This document shows, piece after piece, positions 1 through 8,374 of a stretch of 20,222 bases of DNA. The notes beneath the pieces were generated by a model that had not been told where the DNA came from, did not search any database, and was given only the letters and a program-made list of their open reading frames with translations. The stretch is from CAYSLC01 sp964431545 (GTDB taxonomy: Bacteria > Desulfobacterota > Desulfobacteria > Desulfobacterales > JAABSP01): the NCBI GenBank assembly GCA_964431545.1, contig CAYSLC010000093.1, forward strand, positions 1 through 20,222, read 5' to 3'. Positions within the stretch are counted from its first letter, which is position 1. Each line of letters begins with the position of its first letter. The translations under genes and the position numbers were made by a program.

Positions 1-1
1 G

Positions 2-163
2 AAACGGATCCTGCGGACCAGCGGCTACCCCGCCGCCGAGAGACGCGACGGCGGCACCCTCGGCATCGAACTCCTGGTCCGGCCGGAGCACGAAGCCGAT
101 TTCGGCCGGGACCGCCGCGGGGACGACCGATGCGGATTTCAGTACGGTTTCGGCTGGGCCTGA
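2..163 (+). CDS. C-terminal fragment of an unidentified protein (5' end outside window)
   Basis: An open frame enters from the left edge and ends at TGA 161-163, giving about 53 residues (…GYPAAERRDGGTLGIELLVR…GFGWA). Codons in this frame have the strong third-position G/C bias of the neighbouring genes up to about position 120, which is why it is preferred over the other plus-strand frame. I recognise no domain in so short a tail and assign no function. It converges on the gatZ-like gene and overlaps its 3' end by 25 nt (139-163). The last ~14 codons are less biased, so the reading frame there may be read-through past the conserved part of the protein. Confidence 0.5.
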   Translation, partial: KRILRTSGYPAAERRDGGTLGIELLVRPEHEADFGRDRRGDDRCGFQYGFGWA

Positions 164-1473
164 CGGGCGTCGCCCCGGCAGGCATCGAGGTACGGCGCCA
201 GGGCCGCTTCGATCTTCCGATGGATCAGGACCCCGGGCTCGCCGTCCCACTCCCCGGAGGCGGTTCCGGGGAAGAGGTCCGGGAGGTACTGGCGGAGGAT
301 GGCGTGGGGGATCGGACGGCGCAGGTTTCCCAGGAGGCGGCCCATCGCCGCTTCCACCCCGGGGCGGGTCCAGTAGTACCGGATCCGGTCCCGGTGGCTG
401 AAGGCCCGCATGGCCCGGAGATCCGTCTCCGTCTCCCCCTTGTAGTACGGCCGCCAGTGGACCGGATCCTCCGCCATGGCCGCCTCCAGACGCCCCCGGA
501 TCCCGGAGAGGGGGACCCCTTTTCGGCCGGAGAGCCATTCCGACTCCACATGGGCCAGGGCGAAGACCGCCTCCCGAAAGGCGAAGGTGAGGCAGGGGCC
601 GATCTTCAGGAGGGGGAAGTGGTCCCGGATCAGGGCCGCCACGGCCGCCTTTGTCTGGTAGTCGGCCGAGTGGACCTCGTAGGTCATGATCCCGGGCAGC
701 TTGGCGTGGTAGGCGGCGAGGGCCCGGACCCGCTCGGGGCGGTAGGGGGCGACCCGGAGGTCGCCGAACTCCACCCCCGGCATGGCCACCACCGCCAGGA
801 CCCGGGTCCACGCCTCCGCCAGCCCGGCGGTCCGGAACCGGGCCTGGGTGAGGGCCACGGTCTCGGCGATGGTTTCCGGCTGGGAGACCGGCACCCGGTC
901 GGGGTCGGTCAGGGACCCGCCGGGGGGCGGGACATCGGCGCCGATGACGTAGAGGGGCCGGGGGGCGCCCAAGGGCATGGCCGACGCGGCCGCCTCGGCG
1001 GCCCGGCAGAGGCGGGCGGTCCGTTCCGCCACCATGTCGGGATCGAGGGGTCCCCCCCGGTCGTCGGCGCACGGCGCGGTGGCGTCGAGGTGGAGCTTCC
1101 CGAACCCGGCCCGGACGCAGGCCCCGGCCAGCTCCTCCGCATGGGCCATCGCCTCCGGGGACGGACGCCGCTTCCAGACGTGGGGGCCGAGATGGTCGGC
1201 CCCGAGCAGAAGCCGCTCCGGCGGGAACCCCGCCGTCGCCGCCAGCTCATCGAGGTGGGATCGGAACCGGGCCGGGGTCCGGCCGGTGTACCCGCCGAAC
1301 TGGTTGACCTGATTGGCGGTGGCCTCCACCAGAAGCGCCTCCCCTGTCTCCAGGGCCAGGGACATGGCCGACGTCAGCACGGACGGGTGGGCCGAGCAGA
1401 CGGCGATCCGCCCCCCCCGGCGGCCGGCCAGGTGGTCCGATTTCAGTCTCTTCAGCGTCTCCAGCGATTCCAT
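139..1473 (-). CDS. gatZ: D-tagatose-1,6-bisphosphate aldolase subunit GatZ/KbaZ-like
   Basis: A 444-residue protein of the GatZ/KbaZ family, the cytoplasmic non-catalytic partner that stabilises the class II aldolase GatY/KbaY in galactitol and N-acetylgalactosamine catabolism. Recognition rests on the N-terminal run IAVCSAHPSVL (residues 23-33) and EATANQVNQFGGYTG (50-64), a near-invariant family signature, plus the TYEVHSADYQT and KIGPCLTFAFREA segments further on. Family members are usually about 420-430 residues, so it is full length. The frame stays open upstream inside the kinase gene. I chose ATG 1473 because it is preceded by AGGAAAGGGACC, a good ribosome-binding site, and starts just before the family's conserved N-terminus. 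It lies 14 nt after the kinase stop, so the two are probably co-transcribed. No GatY/KbaY gene is visible in the window, so the substrate is uncertain; the family call itself is firm. Confidence 0.88.
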   Translation of the reverse strand: MESLETLKRLKSDHLAGRRGGRIAVCSAHPSVLTSAMSLALETGEALLVEATANQVNQFGGYTGRTPARFRSHLDELAATAGFPPERLLLGADHLGPHVWKRRPSPEAMAHAEELAGACVRAGFGKLHLDATAPCADDRGGPLDPDMVAERTARLCRAAEAAASAMPLGAPRPLYVIGADVPPPGGSLTDPDRVPVSQPETIAETVALTQARFRTAGLAEAWTRVLAVVAMPGVEFGDLRVAPYRPERVRALAAYHAKLPGIMTYEVHSADYQTKAAVAALIRDHFPLLKIGPCLTFAFREAVFALAHVESEWLSGRKGVPLSGIRGRLEAAMAEDPVHWRPYYKGETETDLRAMRAFSHRDRIRYYWTRPGVEAAMGRLLGNLRRPIPHAILRQYLPDLFPGTASGEWDGEPGVLIHRKIEAALAPYLDACRGDARQAQPKPY

Positions 1474-1487
1474 GGTCCCTTTCCTGG

Positions 1488-4400
1488 CTAGGAAGCCTTT
1501 TCCAGGCGCCGTCGCAGCCGGGCGAAGGCCGCCTTGGCCGTCTTGAAATCGAACCGGTCCACCGCCGTCGACAGGGCCGCCATCTGGGCCGCCAGTCCCG
1601 CCATCTCGGGTCGGGACCGGAGCCTGCCGATGTCCGTCTCCACCTTGGGGCTGTTGTTTCGCAGGCCGGCCTCCAGGTCCGCCAGGAGGGCTTCCAGGGA
1701 TTCCGACGGAACGGGGCCGGGGGGCGGATCGGCCCGGTCCGTCTCCGCTCTGGCCCGGAGGGCCTCCGCCGTGGTCGTGATCCGCTCGAACGCCGTGGCG
1801 AGCGCCTCCGTCAGCGGTTCGATGCGGTCCCGGTCCCCTTCGGTCAAGGCCCGTTCCAGGGCTTCGGCGGCCCGGTGGAGATCCTCGGCGCAGAGGTTTC
1901 CGGCCACTCCCTTGACGGTGTGGCAGAGGCGGACGGCTTCGGCCGGCGGGTCCGCGGCCAGCCTCTTCCGCGCCTCGGGGGAGAGGAGCCGGCGGTGGAC
2001 CTCCTCCGCGTGGTCGTCGGCGAACCGGATCAGGAGGGCGGTCACAAAGTCCAGGTTCCCCTTGAACCGCGCCAGCGCCTTGTCGGTCCGGATGCCGGGG
2101 AGGGGACCGGTCTCCGGCTCCGAAAGGGGGGCCACCTCGGCGGGTCCGGGATTGTCCGGCCCGTGTTCCCCGGCGGGGACCACGCCGAGGATGGCGTAGA
2201 GGCGGTCCGGCTCGATGGGCTTGATCACGAAGTCGTCCATGCCCGCCTCGAAGAACTTCTTCTGCTTCTCCTGGAGGGCGTGGGCGGTGAGGGCGATGAT
2301 CCGGACCGGGGGGCGGCCCGTCTCCGCCTCCCACCGGCGGATCCGGCGGGTGGCCTCATAGCCGTCCATCACCGGCATCTCGATGTCCATGAATACCAGA
2401 TCGTAGTCGTTGGCGGCGCGCTTTGCCACGCCGCTCTCCCCGTTCTCCGCCACGTCGATGTGGGCGGGGATCCCCTTGAGGTAGAACCGGAAGACGAGCT
2501 GGTTCTCCGGGTTGTCCTCCACCAGCAGGATCCGCAGGGGGTCCGTGGCGTGGAGGGAGAAACGGGGAAACGGGGCATCGGCCCCCTCCGGCGGCTCCGG
2601 CGCGGCCGCCCCCGTCGCATCGGGCAGGGTGAGGGTGAAGTGGAAGGCGGTGCCCTTCCTCTGTGTGCTCTCCACCCAGATCCGCCCGCCCATCAGCTCG
2701 GTCAGGTGTTTGCAGATGGACAGGCCCAGGCCCGAGCCGCCGAACCGCCGGGTGGTGGAGGCGTCGGCCTGGGTGAACCGGTCGAAGATCTTCTCCTGCT
2801 CGGCCGGCGGGATCCCGATGCCGGTGTCGGCCACCGAGAGCCGGAGGCGGACCATCCCGGCGGGGTTCCCCGGGGTTTCGGGCCCGGGCTCCGCCCCCGC
2901 CTCCACCTCCCATCTGTCCCCGGATGTCCCGACCGACGGCCTCCGCGGCTTCGAACGCCCCCGGGGTCCTTTTGGGGGATGGTCCGGCGCGTCCGCCTCC
3001 AGCCGGACCTCGGCCCGGATCTCCCCCGCGTCGGTGAACTTCACGGCGTTGCCGATGAGGTTGACCAGGATCTGCCGGATCCGCCCCGGATCCCCCAGCA
3101 GGACCTCCGGGGCCCCGGGGTCGTACGCCCAGTGGAGGGCGAGCCCCTTCTTCTCCGCGTCATGGGCCAGCACGTCGCAGGTCCGGGCCAGGAGCTGTCT
3201 CAGGTTGAAGGGGGCGCGTTCCAGGCGGATCTGGCCCGCCTCCACCTTGGACATGTCGAGGATGTCGTTGAGAAGCATCATCAGACCCCGGCCCGCGTTT
3301 CTGAAGATCTGTACGTAGTGCTTCTGCTCCGGGTCGAGGGGGGTCTCCCAGAGCATATCGGCCATGCCCAGGATGGCGTTCATGGGGGTGCGGATCTCGT
3401 GGCTCATGCCGGCCAGGAACTCGCTCTTGGCCCGGTTGGCCTCCTCTGCGGCCTGTTTGGCCGCCTGGATCTCCGCCTCGTCGCGCAGGCGCTGGGTGAT
3501 GTCCCTGGCGTGGATGACGATGGCGCGGAGGGCGCTGTTTCCCAGGAGATTGATGCAGTTGGACTCGAAGTCCCGATACTGGCCGTCCCGGCGGCGGAAC
3601 CGGTGGATGAAGGAACGGGCCCCGCCCTCCTCCAGAAGCCGGTCCCGGACCTCTTCCCATCGGGCCAGATCGTCCGGGTGGAAGAGGTGGAGGACCGAGG
3701 TGCCCAGCAGGGACTCCGGCGGGTACCCCAGGATCGCCTGGTGGGAGGGGCTCTGGTAGACGATCTCGCCGTCCCGGCCGAAGGCCTGGGTAAGGTCGGT
3801 CCCGTGCTCGGTGAGCCCCCGGAACCGCTCCTCCCGCCGCCGGATCTGGTGGTTCCACAGGAGGATCAGGGAGAGCACCACCGCCAGTGCGAGCCCCACC
3901 TGGAGGCCGATCTTGACCAGGTAGGACCGGTCGATGCCGTACTCGTACCGGACCGCCACCCATTCCTGGCGGATTCGGTCGTGCTCCTGGGGGGTGATGG
4001 TCCTGAGTCCCTTCTCGATGATGCTCAGAAGCTCCGGCCAGTCGTTTCGCACGGCAAAGGAGAGGTCGTAGCCGCCGTACTCGGTGGGGGCGGCGACCTT
4101 GAGGTTGGTCAACCCGCTCTTGTTGAGGAGGTGGCTGATCACCATGAGGCTGCCCACATAAGCGTCGGCCCGGCCCATGGAGACGGCCCGCAGGGCTTCC
4201 AGGGTGCTCTCCGTCGGCAGGAGGCGGATCGCCGGATGGTCCCGGGCGAGCCGTTCGTGGAGGAAGTAGTCCTTCTCCACCGCCACGGTCTTGTTTTGGA
4301 GATCGTGGAGATCCCCCACGAAGGGGGCCTGGCTCCGGGTCATGATCACCAGGGGGGAAGAGACGTAGGGCTCGGTGAAATCGAGGTAGGCCTCCCGATC

Positions 4401-6863
4401 CGGTGTGGGGACCAGGAAGGGGAAGGCGTCCACCCGTCTGGCCCGGGCCCAGGTGACCGCCTCCGACCAGGGGATGTCGGGGATCGGCTCCAGGGTGATG
4501 CCGATGCGTTCCCCCAGGATCCGGAGGTAGTCCACGGCCATCCCCTGGTATTCCCCGGCGGCGTTCTTGTACTCGAAGGGGGGCCAGTCGGTGTCGATCC
4601 GGGTCCGGATCACCTTGTGGTCGCGGAGCCACCGCTCCTCCCGGGCGGTGAGGGTGATCTCCGGCGACCCCGTCCGGAAATACCGGGCCTCGGGATCGGC
4701 GATCCACCGGGATTCGATCCGCGCCAGCTCCTCGGTGGCCATGGCCTCGATCCCGTCGTCCACCAGGGTGAGCAGATCCTCGTTCCCCTTGGCCACGGCG
4801 GCGAAGATCTTCTTGGAGTAGAGCGGCTCCCGGACGAACTTGAACTCTCCCATGCGCCCCAGGCGGGAGAGCAGGGAGGTGACCGACGGGGTCTCGTCGA
4901 GAAACGCCCGGATCCGGCCCTCCCCGGCGGCCATGATCATGTCCTCGCTGGTCTTGAACCCCACGGTCGCCACATCCGGCCAGTTTTCGGTCAGGAAGGT
5001 CTGGGCGTACCCCCCCTCCAGGGCCCCCACCTTCCGGCCGGCCAGCTCCCGGATCCCGGAGATCGGTTCCTGGTCCACGGGGAAAAAGAGGTTGGAGCGG
5101 GTCCGGTAGATGGGCTGGGAGAAGTCGAGCCACTCCTTGCGCTCTTCGGTGCGGAAGAGCCCCGAGTGGATGTCGGCGCTGCCGTTTCGCATTCCCGAGA
5201 GGGTTCCCGCCCAGGTGGTGACGCGGAACTCGATCTTGACCCCGGCCTTCCGGGCCCACAGCCGCCAGAAATCGACGAACATCCCGGCGGGCCGCCCCTG
5301 GGAGTTGAGGATGGTGAAGGGCGGATACCCCATGGTGCAGGCCACCACCAGCACGTCCCGGGTCTTGAAGCTGGAGATCCCCGTCCACCGCCGCTCGATC
5401 TCGGCCCGCTCCGCCGGGGTGATGGCCGCCATCCCCCGGTTGATGGTGGCCAGCAGGAGGTCGTTCCCCTCCCGCACGGCGCCGTGGAACTTTTTGGTGT
5501 ACAGGGGACGCTCCGGATGGAAGCGGAAGGTCTGGAGGAGTCCCTTCCGGGCCAGGAAGGCCAGGGCGATCTGGGTGTCCTTGACGAAGACGCGGATCTC
5601 CCCCCGGGCCACGGCGTCGAAAAGGGCCCGGTTGTTGTGGTGGACGGCCAGCGTCGCGTCGGGCAGGGCGGTCCGGAGAAACTCCAGGGCATAGTCCCCT
5701 TCGATCACACCGATCTTGAATCCGATGAGATCCTCCAGGCTCTTGAGGCCGTAGATCGACTGGTGGAAGAAGAAGTGGGTGGAGACGTCGCACAGGGGCG
5801 CGGTGAAGTCGAGGAAATCATCCCGACCCTCGCTGAAGAAGAGGCCGGCCTGGATGTCCGCCCCGCCGTCCCGGACCAGGGCGAGGGTGTCGCCGAAATC
5901 GGCGCTCTTGAACTGGATGTTGATCCCCGTCTTTTCCGACCACAGGCGCCAGAGGTCCACCGTCAGGCCCATGGGGCGGCCCTTGTCGTCCACGAAGTGG
6001 TAGGGGACGCTGTCGACACTGGTGGCGATGATCAGGGTGTTGGACGGGGGAAACTCCCCCACGGCGTGGGTCACCCTGGCCCAGTTCCGGACGATCTTCT
6101 CGATCTCCTCCAGGGAGATCCGGGCGAGCCCCGCGTCGAGGGATTCCAGCAGCTCTGTGTTCCCCTTTTTCACCGCTCCCCGCAACTGCTGGATGTGGAT
6201 GGGGGAGGGAGCCATGCGGATCCGGTCGAGCCCGTCGAGCTTGGCCAGATAGGTCATGGCCACCGGCTTTTCCATCAGGAAGGCCTCCACCGCTCCGGCC
6301 ATGGCCGCCGCCACCACCGCCTGGTGGGTGTCGTACTCCCTGAGAATCGCCTTCGGCTGGTGCTTTTCGAGATAGAGGGTGTTGAAGTCGAGGGGGACCA
6401 CCCCCACCCGGAGGCCGGCCAGGTCCGCCAGCTTCTCTGGGGATTCCAGGGCCGCCGTGTGGAAGAGGTGGGAGGGGAGGTTGAGGAAGGGGCGGGTGAA
6501 ATCGAGGAATTTCTCCCGCGCGGGGGAGTGATAGATGCCGGCGTTGAGGTCGGCCTTCCCCTCCCGGACCCAGGAGATGGTCTCCTCCCACGTCCCGGAC
6601 ACGAACCGGACCGGCACGCCGGTCTTCCGGCTCCAGAGGCTCCACAGGTCCACCAGGATCCCCCGGGGGGTCTCCTCCGCCTCCCCCTGGATGAAATAGG
6701 GGATGTAATCGCAGTAGGCGATGGTGACGGCCGCCGGGCCGCCGTTTTCGGCGCCCACCCGTCCCGGTGCGACCGTCGGCCACAGGAGGGAGGCGGCGAC
6801 CATGAGCGCCGCCCAAAGCGCCATGGTGCCGACGGTATGTTTCCCCGTTCGGATATGCTTCAT
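1488..6863 (-). CDS. Hybrid sensor histidine kinase with four periplasmic solute-binding-type domains, PAS, HisKA, HATPase, REC and Hpt
   Basis: 1791 residues from ATG 6863. A signal peptide (about 1-38, hydrophobic core 14-28) is followed by four bacterial family-3 solute-binding (Venus-flytrap) domains starting near residues 46, 277, 505 and 751. One transmembrane helix (about 983-1003) leads to a PAS domain (about 1015-1122), a helical linker, HisKA with phospho-acceptor H1155 (SHEIRTP), HATPase (N box 1268-1275, DTGIGIP 1346-1352, GGSGLGLS 1375-1382), a receiver domain with D1493 (FMDIEMP) and an Hpt domain with H1648 (HTVKG). This is the BvgS/EvgS plan: a ligand sensed in the periplasm drives a His-Asp-His phosphorelay. 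Domain 4 has the LTAREERWL lead-in typical of BvgS membrane-proximal domains; domains 1-3 resemble one another more. No separate response regulator is adjacent, so its output partner is unknown. A TTG at 6941 and an ATG at 6914 are also in frame, but they fall within or upstream of the predicted promoter, and 6863 places the signal peptide correctly. Confidence 0.93.
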   Translation of the reverse strand: MKHIRTGKHTVGTMALWAALMVAASLLWPTVAPGRVGAENGGPAAVTIAYCDYIPYFIQGEAEETPRGILVDLWSLWSRKTGVPVRFVSGTWEETISWVREGKADLNAGIYHSPAREKFLDFTRPFLNLPSHLFHTAALESPEKLADLAGLRVGVVPLDFNTLYLEKHQPKAILREYDTHQAVVAAAMAGAVEAFLMEKPVAMTYLAKLDGLDRIRMAPSPIHIQQLRGAVKKGNTELLESLDAGLARISLEEIEKIVRNWARVTHAVGEFPPSNTLIIATSVDSVPYHFVDDKGRPMGLTVDLWRLWSEKTGINIQFKSADFGDTLALVRDGGADIQAGLFFSEGRDDFLDFTAPLCDVSTHFFFHQSIYGLKSLEDLIGFKIGVIEGDYALEFLRTALPDATLAVHHNNRALFDAVARGEIRVFVKDTQIALAFLARKGLLQTFRFHPERPLYTKKFHGAVREGNDLLLATINRGMAAITPAERAEIERRWTGISSFKTRDVLVVACTMGYPPFTILNSQGRPAGMFVDFWRLWARKAGVKIEFRVTTWAGTLSGMRNGSADIHSGLFRTEERKEWLDFSQPIYRTRSNLFFPVDQEPISGIRELAGRKVGALEGGYAQTFLTENWPDVATVGFKTSEDMIMAAGEGRIRAFLDETPSVTSLLSRLGRMGEFKFVREPLYSKKIFAAVAKGNEDLLTLVDDGIEAMATEELARIESRWIADPEARYFRTGSPEITLTAREERWLRDHKVIRTRIDTDWPPFEYKNAAGEYQGMAVDYLRILGERIGITLEPIPDIPWSEAVTWARARRVDAFPFLVPTPDREAYLDFTEPYVSSPLVIMTRSQAPFVGDLHDLQNKTVAVEKDYFLHERLARDHPAIRLLPTESTLEALRAVSMGRADAYVGSLMVISHLLNKSGLTNLKVAAPTEYGGYDLSFAVRNDWPELLSIIEKGLRTITPQEHDRIRQEWVAVRYEYGIDRSYLVKIGLQVGLALAVVLSLILLWNHQIRRREERFRGLTEHGTDLTQAFGRDGEIVYQSPSHQAILGYPPESLLGTSVLHLFHPDDLARWEEVRDRLLEEGGARSFIHRFRRRDGQYRDFESNCINLLGNSALRAIVIHARDITQRLRDEAEIQAAKQAAEEANRAKSEFLAGMSHEIRTPMNAILGMADMLWETPLDPEQKHYVQIFRNAGRGLMMLLNDILDMSKVEAGQIRLERAPFNLRQLLARTCDVLAHDAEKKGLALHWAYDPGAPEVLLGDPGRIRQILVNLIGNAVKFTDAGEIRAEVRLEADAPDHPPKGPRGRSKPRRPSVGTSGDRWEVEAGAEPGPETPGNPAGMVRLRLSVADTGIGIPPAEQEKIFDRFTQADASTTRRFGGSGLGLSICKHLTELMGGRIWVESTQRKGTAFHFTLTLPDATGAAAPEPPEGADAPFPRFSLHATDPLRILLVEDNPENQLVFRFYLKGIPAHIDVAENGESGVAKRAANDYDLVFMDIEMPVMDGYEATRRIRRWEAETGRPPVRIIALTAHALQEKQKKFFEAGMDDFVIKPIEPDRLYAILGVVPAGEHGPDNPGPAEVAPLSEPETGPLPGIRTDKALARFKGNLDFVTALLIRFADDHAEEVHRRLLSPEARKRLAADPPAEAVRLCHTVKGVAGNLCAEDLHRAAEALERALTEGDRDRIEPLTEALATAFERITTTAEALRARAETDRADPPPGPVPSESLEALLADLEAGLRNNSPKVETDIGRLRSRPEMAGLAAQMAALSTAVDRFDFKTAKAAFARLRRRLEKAS

Positions 6864-6912
6864 TGTCGGCCGGAAAGAAGGTTCGGAACTCCCGCCGTCC
6901 CGATCCGGTCCC

Positions 6913-6941
6913 ATTCTGTCATGGTCGGGCCGGGATTTCAA
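6913..6941 (-). promoter_or_regulatory. Sigma70-like promoter of the kinase–gatZ unit
   Basis: On the minus strand TTGAAA (6941-6936) is followed after exactly 17 nt by CAGAAT (6918-6913), a 4/6 match to the -10 consensus. Transcription would start near 6905, about 40 nt before ATG 6863, which supports that start over the upstream in-frame TTG and ATG codons. No experimental support; judged from spacing and sequence alone. Confidence 0.45.
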
Positions 6942-7006
6942 GCGGGAAAAAGCGGTTGCGGCGGGGGGATGGGCGGTCAGGGGGGGCGTGTCGCGGGGAC
7001 CGAGGC

Positions 7007-7381
7007 CTATCCGTAGGCGAGTTCGAACGCGTTCCGGGTGACTTCCACCCGGGCCCCGCCGGGGGCCTCGGGGCCCACGGTCACGACGTCGAAGCGCGCG
7101 CTCTGGTCGACCCGGCCCGTCCCCTTGAGGTACCAGAGGGCCACCTGGGAGAGTTTCATCCGTTTCCGGAAATCCACCGCCCCCTTGGGCCCGCCGAACC
7201 GGTCCGACCGCCGGGACTTGACCTCCACGAAGACCAGGGTCTCCCCCTCCCGGGCGATGATGTCGATCTCCCCGATCCGGGTGCGGTAGTTCCGCTCCAG
7301 GATCCGGTAGCCGCTGGCCTCCAGGTGGCGGACGGCGATGTCCTCTCCCCGTCGGCCCAGGCGCTGTCGGCGGATCGACAT
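7007..7381 (-). CDS. yraN: YraN/UPF0102-family nuclease-fold protein
   Basis: 124 residues, the usual size for the UPF0102 family. It has the restriction-endonuclease-like core: R11/E13 near the N-terminus, GEIDII with D40, then FVEVKSR with E53 and K55, the D…ExK arrangement of PD-(D/E)XK nucleases. The biochemical role of the family is poorly established, and DNA processing is only inferred. ATG 7381 comes 2 nt after the rnhB stop, so the two are translationally close. The rnhB–yraN pair at the end of the rplS operon is a common arrangement. It appears to be the last gene of the operon; no hairpin-plus-T-run terminator is visible between its stop and the kinase promoter. Confidence 0.9.
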   Translation of the reverse strand: MSIRRQRLGRRGEDIAVRHLEASGYRILERNYRTRIGEIDIIAREGETLVFVEVKSRRSDRFGGPKGAVDFRKRMKLSQVALWYLKGTGRVDQSARFDVVTVGPEAPGGARVEVTRNAFELAYG

Positions 7382-7383
7382 GG

Positions 7384-7986
7384 TCAGTCCTTCAGGTACT
7401 CTTTGACGCCGTGGAAGGTCCGGCGGTGGATGGGGCAGCAGCCGAACCGGAGGATGGCCGTCCGGTGGATCCGCGTGGCGTACCCCTTGTGTTCCCGGAA
7501 GCCGAACTGGGGGTAATCGACGTCATATCGCTCCATGAGGCGATCCCGGGTCACCTTCGCCACGATGGACGCAGCCGCCACGGAGAGGCTCAGTCCGTCG
7601 CCGTGGGGGACCGGCTCCTGGTCGATGGGGACGGGGGCGGGATAGGGCCCGTCCACCAGGAGGTAGTCGGGCCGGGGGTGGAGGTTCTCCACGGCCATGG
7701 CCATGGAGAGGAGGGCGGCCCGCAGGATGTTGATCCGATCGATCTCCCCGGGGTCGACGATGCCGATGCCGATGGTGACCGACCGCCGGTAGATCCGCCC
7801 GTAATGGTGGGCCCGCTGCCCGGGGGTCAGCTTCTTGGAGTCCTGGATCCCTTCGGTCCGGAACCCCTTGGGCAGGATCACCGCCGCGGAGACCACCGGG
7901 CCGGCCAGGGGGCCCCGGCCGGCCTCGTCGACCCCCGCGATGCGGCGGTACCCCTTCTTTTCGGCCCGCTTTTCAAAGGTCCGCAC
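7384..7986 (-). CDS. rnhB: Ribonuclease HII
   Basis: 200 residues, matching typical bacterial RNase HII (about 200). The enzyme cuts the RNA strand of RNA/DNA hybrids and starts removal of single ribonucleotides from DNA. The metal-binding acids are all present: D20 and E21 in GVDEAGRGPLAGPV, D112 in LLVDGP, and D130 in HGD just before the AAASIVAKVTRDR helix. The start is GTG 7986 with a plausible GGGAAG site about 10 nt upstream; the conserved IAGVDEAGRG motif begins 15 residues in, as usual. It follows rplS by 39 nt and precedes yraN by 2 nt. Confidence 0.96.
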   Translation of the reverse strand: MRTFEKRAEKKGYRRIAGVDEAGRGPLAGPVVSAAVILPKGFRTEGIQDSKKLTPGQRAHHYGRIYRRSVTIGIGIVDPGEIDRINILRAALLSMAMAVENLHPRPDYLLVDGPYPAPVPIDQEPVPHGDGLSLSVAAASIVAKVTRDRLMERYDVDYPQFGFREHKGYATRIHRTAILRFGCCPIHRRTFHGVKEYLKD

Positions 7987-8025
7987 GGGCGGCGCTTCCC
8001 GGAAAATCGAGGGGAACGGAGGGGA

Positions 8026-8373
8026 TCAACCGACCCGCCGCTCCTTGATCCGGGCGGCCTTGCCCCGCAGGTTCCGCAGGTAGTAGATCTTCGACCGCCG
8101 CACCTTGCCCCGGGAGACCAATTCGATCCGGTCGATGACGGGGGAGTGGAGCATGAAGGTCCGCTCCACGCCGACGCCGTAGGAGACCTTCCGTACGGTG
8201 AAGGAGGCGTTGGACATACCGTTGCGGCGGCGGATCACCACCCCCTGGAAGACCTGGATTCGCTCCTTCTCCCCCTCCTTGATCTTCACGTGGACCTTGA
8301 CCGTGTCCCCCGGGTTGAAATCGGGGATGTCGAGGCGCATCATCTCGCGTTCGAACTGCTTCAGTGGTTCCAT
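8026..8373 (-). CDS. rplS: 50S ribosomal protein L19
   Basis: 115 residues, the same length as the E. coli protein. The characteristic L19 segments are visible: FNPGDTVKVHVKIKEGEKER, QVFQGVVIRRRNG, SYGVGVERTF, and KVRRSKIYYLRNLRGKAARIKE near the C-terminus. L19 sits at the 30S/50S interface. Its ATG lies 1 nt after the SPOUT methyltransferase stop (TGACATG), with GGGAAGA upstream as the ribosome-binding site, so translation of the two genes is probably coupled. Confidence 0.98.
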   Translation of the reverse strand: MEPLKQFEREMMRLDIPDFNPGDTVKVHVKIKEGEKERIQVFQGVVIRRRNGMSNASFTVRKVSYGVGVERTFMLHSPVIDRIELVSRGKVRRSKIYYLRNLRGKAARIKERRVG

Positions 8374-8374
8374 G

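Noticed and set aside
130..1491. A 453-codon plus-strand open frame opposite gatZ
   Set aside because: Antisense shadow of a well-supported GatZ-family gene; composition is G/R/P-rich without recognisable motifs.
6864..7006. Terminator for the yraN end of the translation operon
   Set aside because: The stretch is C/G-rich with one T5 run, but no stem precedes the T-run in the transcribed direction.
1875..7016. A 1713-codon plus-strand open frame opposite the sensor kinase
   Set aside because: It mirrors the kinase codons in high-GC DNA; the product is low-complexity G/P/E/V/H-rich with no domain, while the minus strand encodes clear catalytic motifs throughout.
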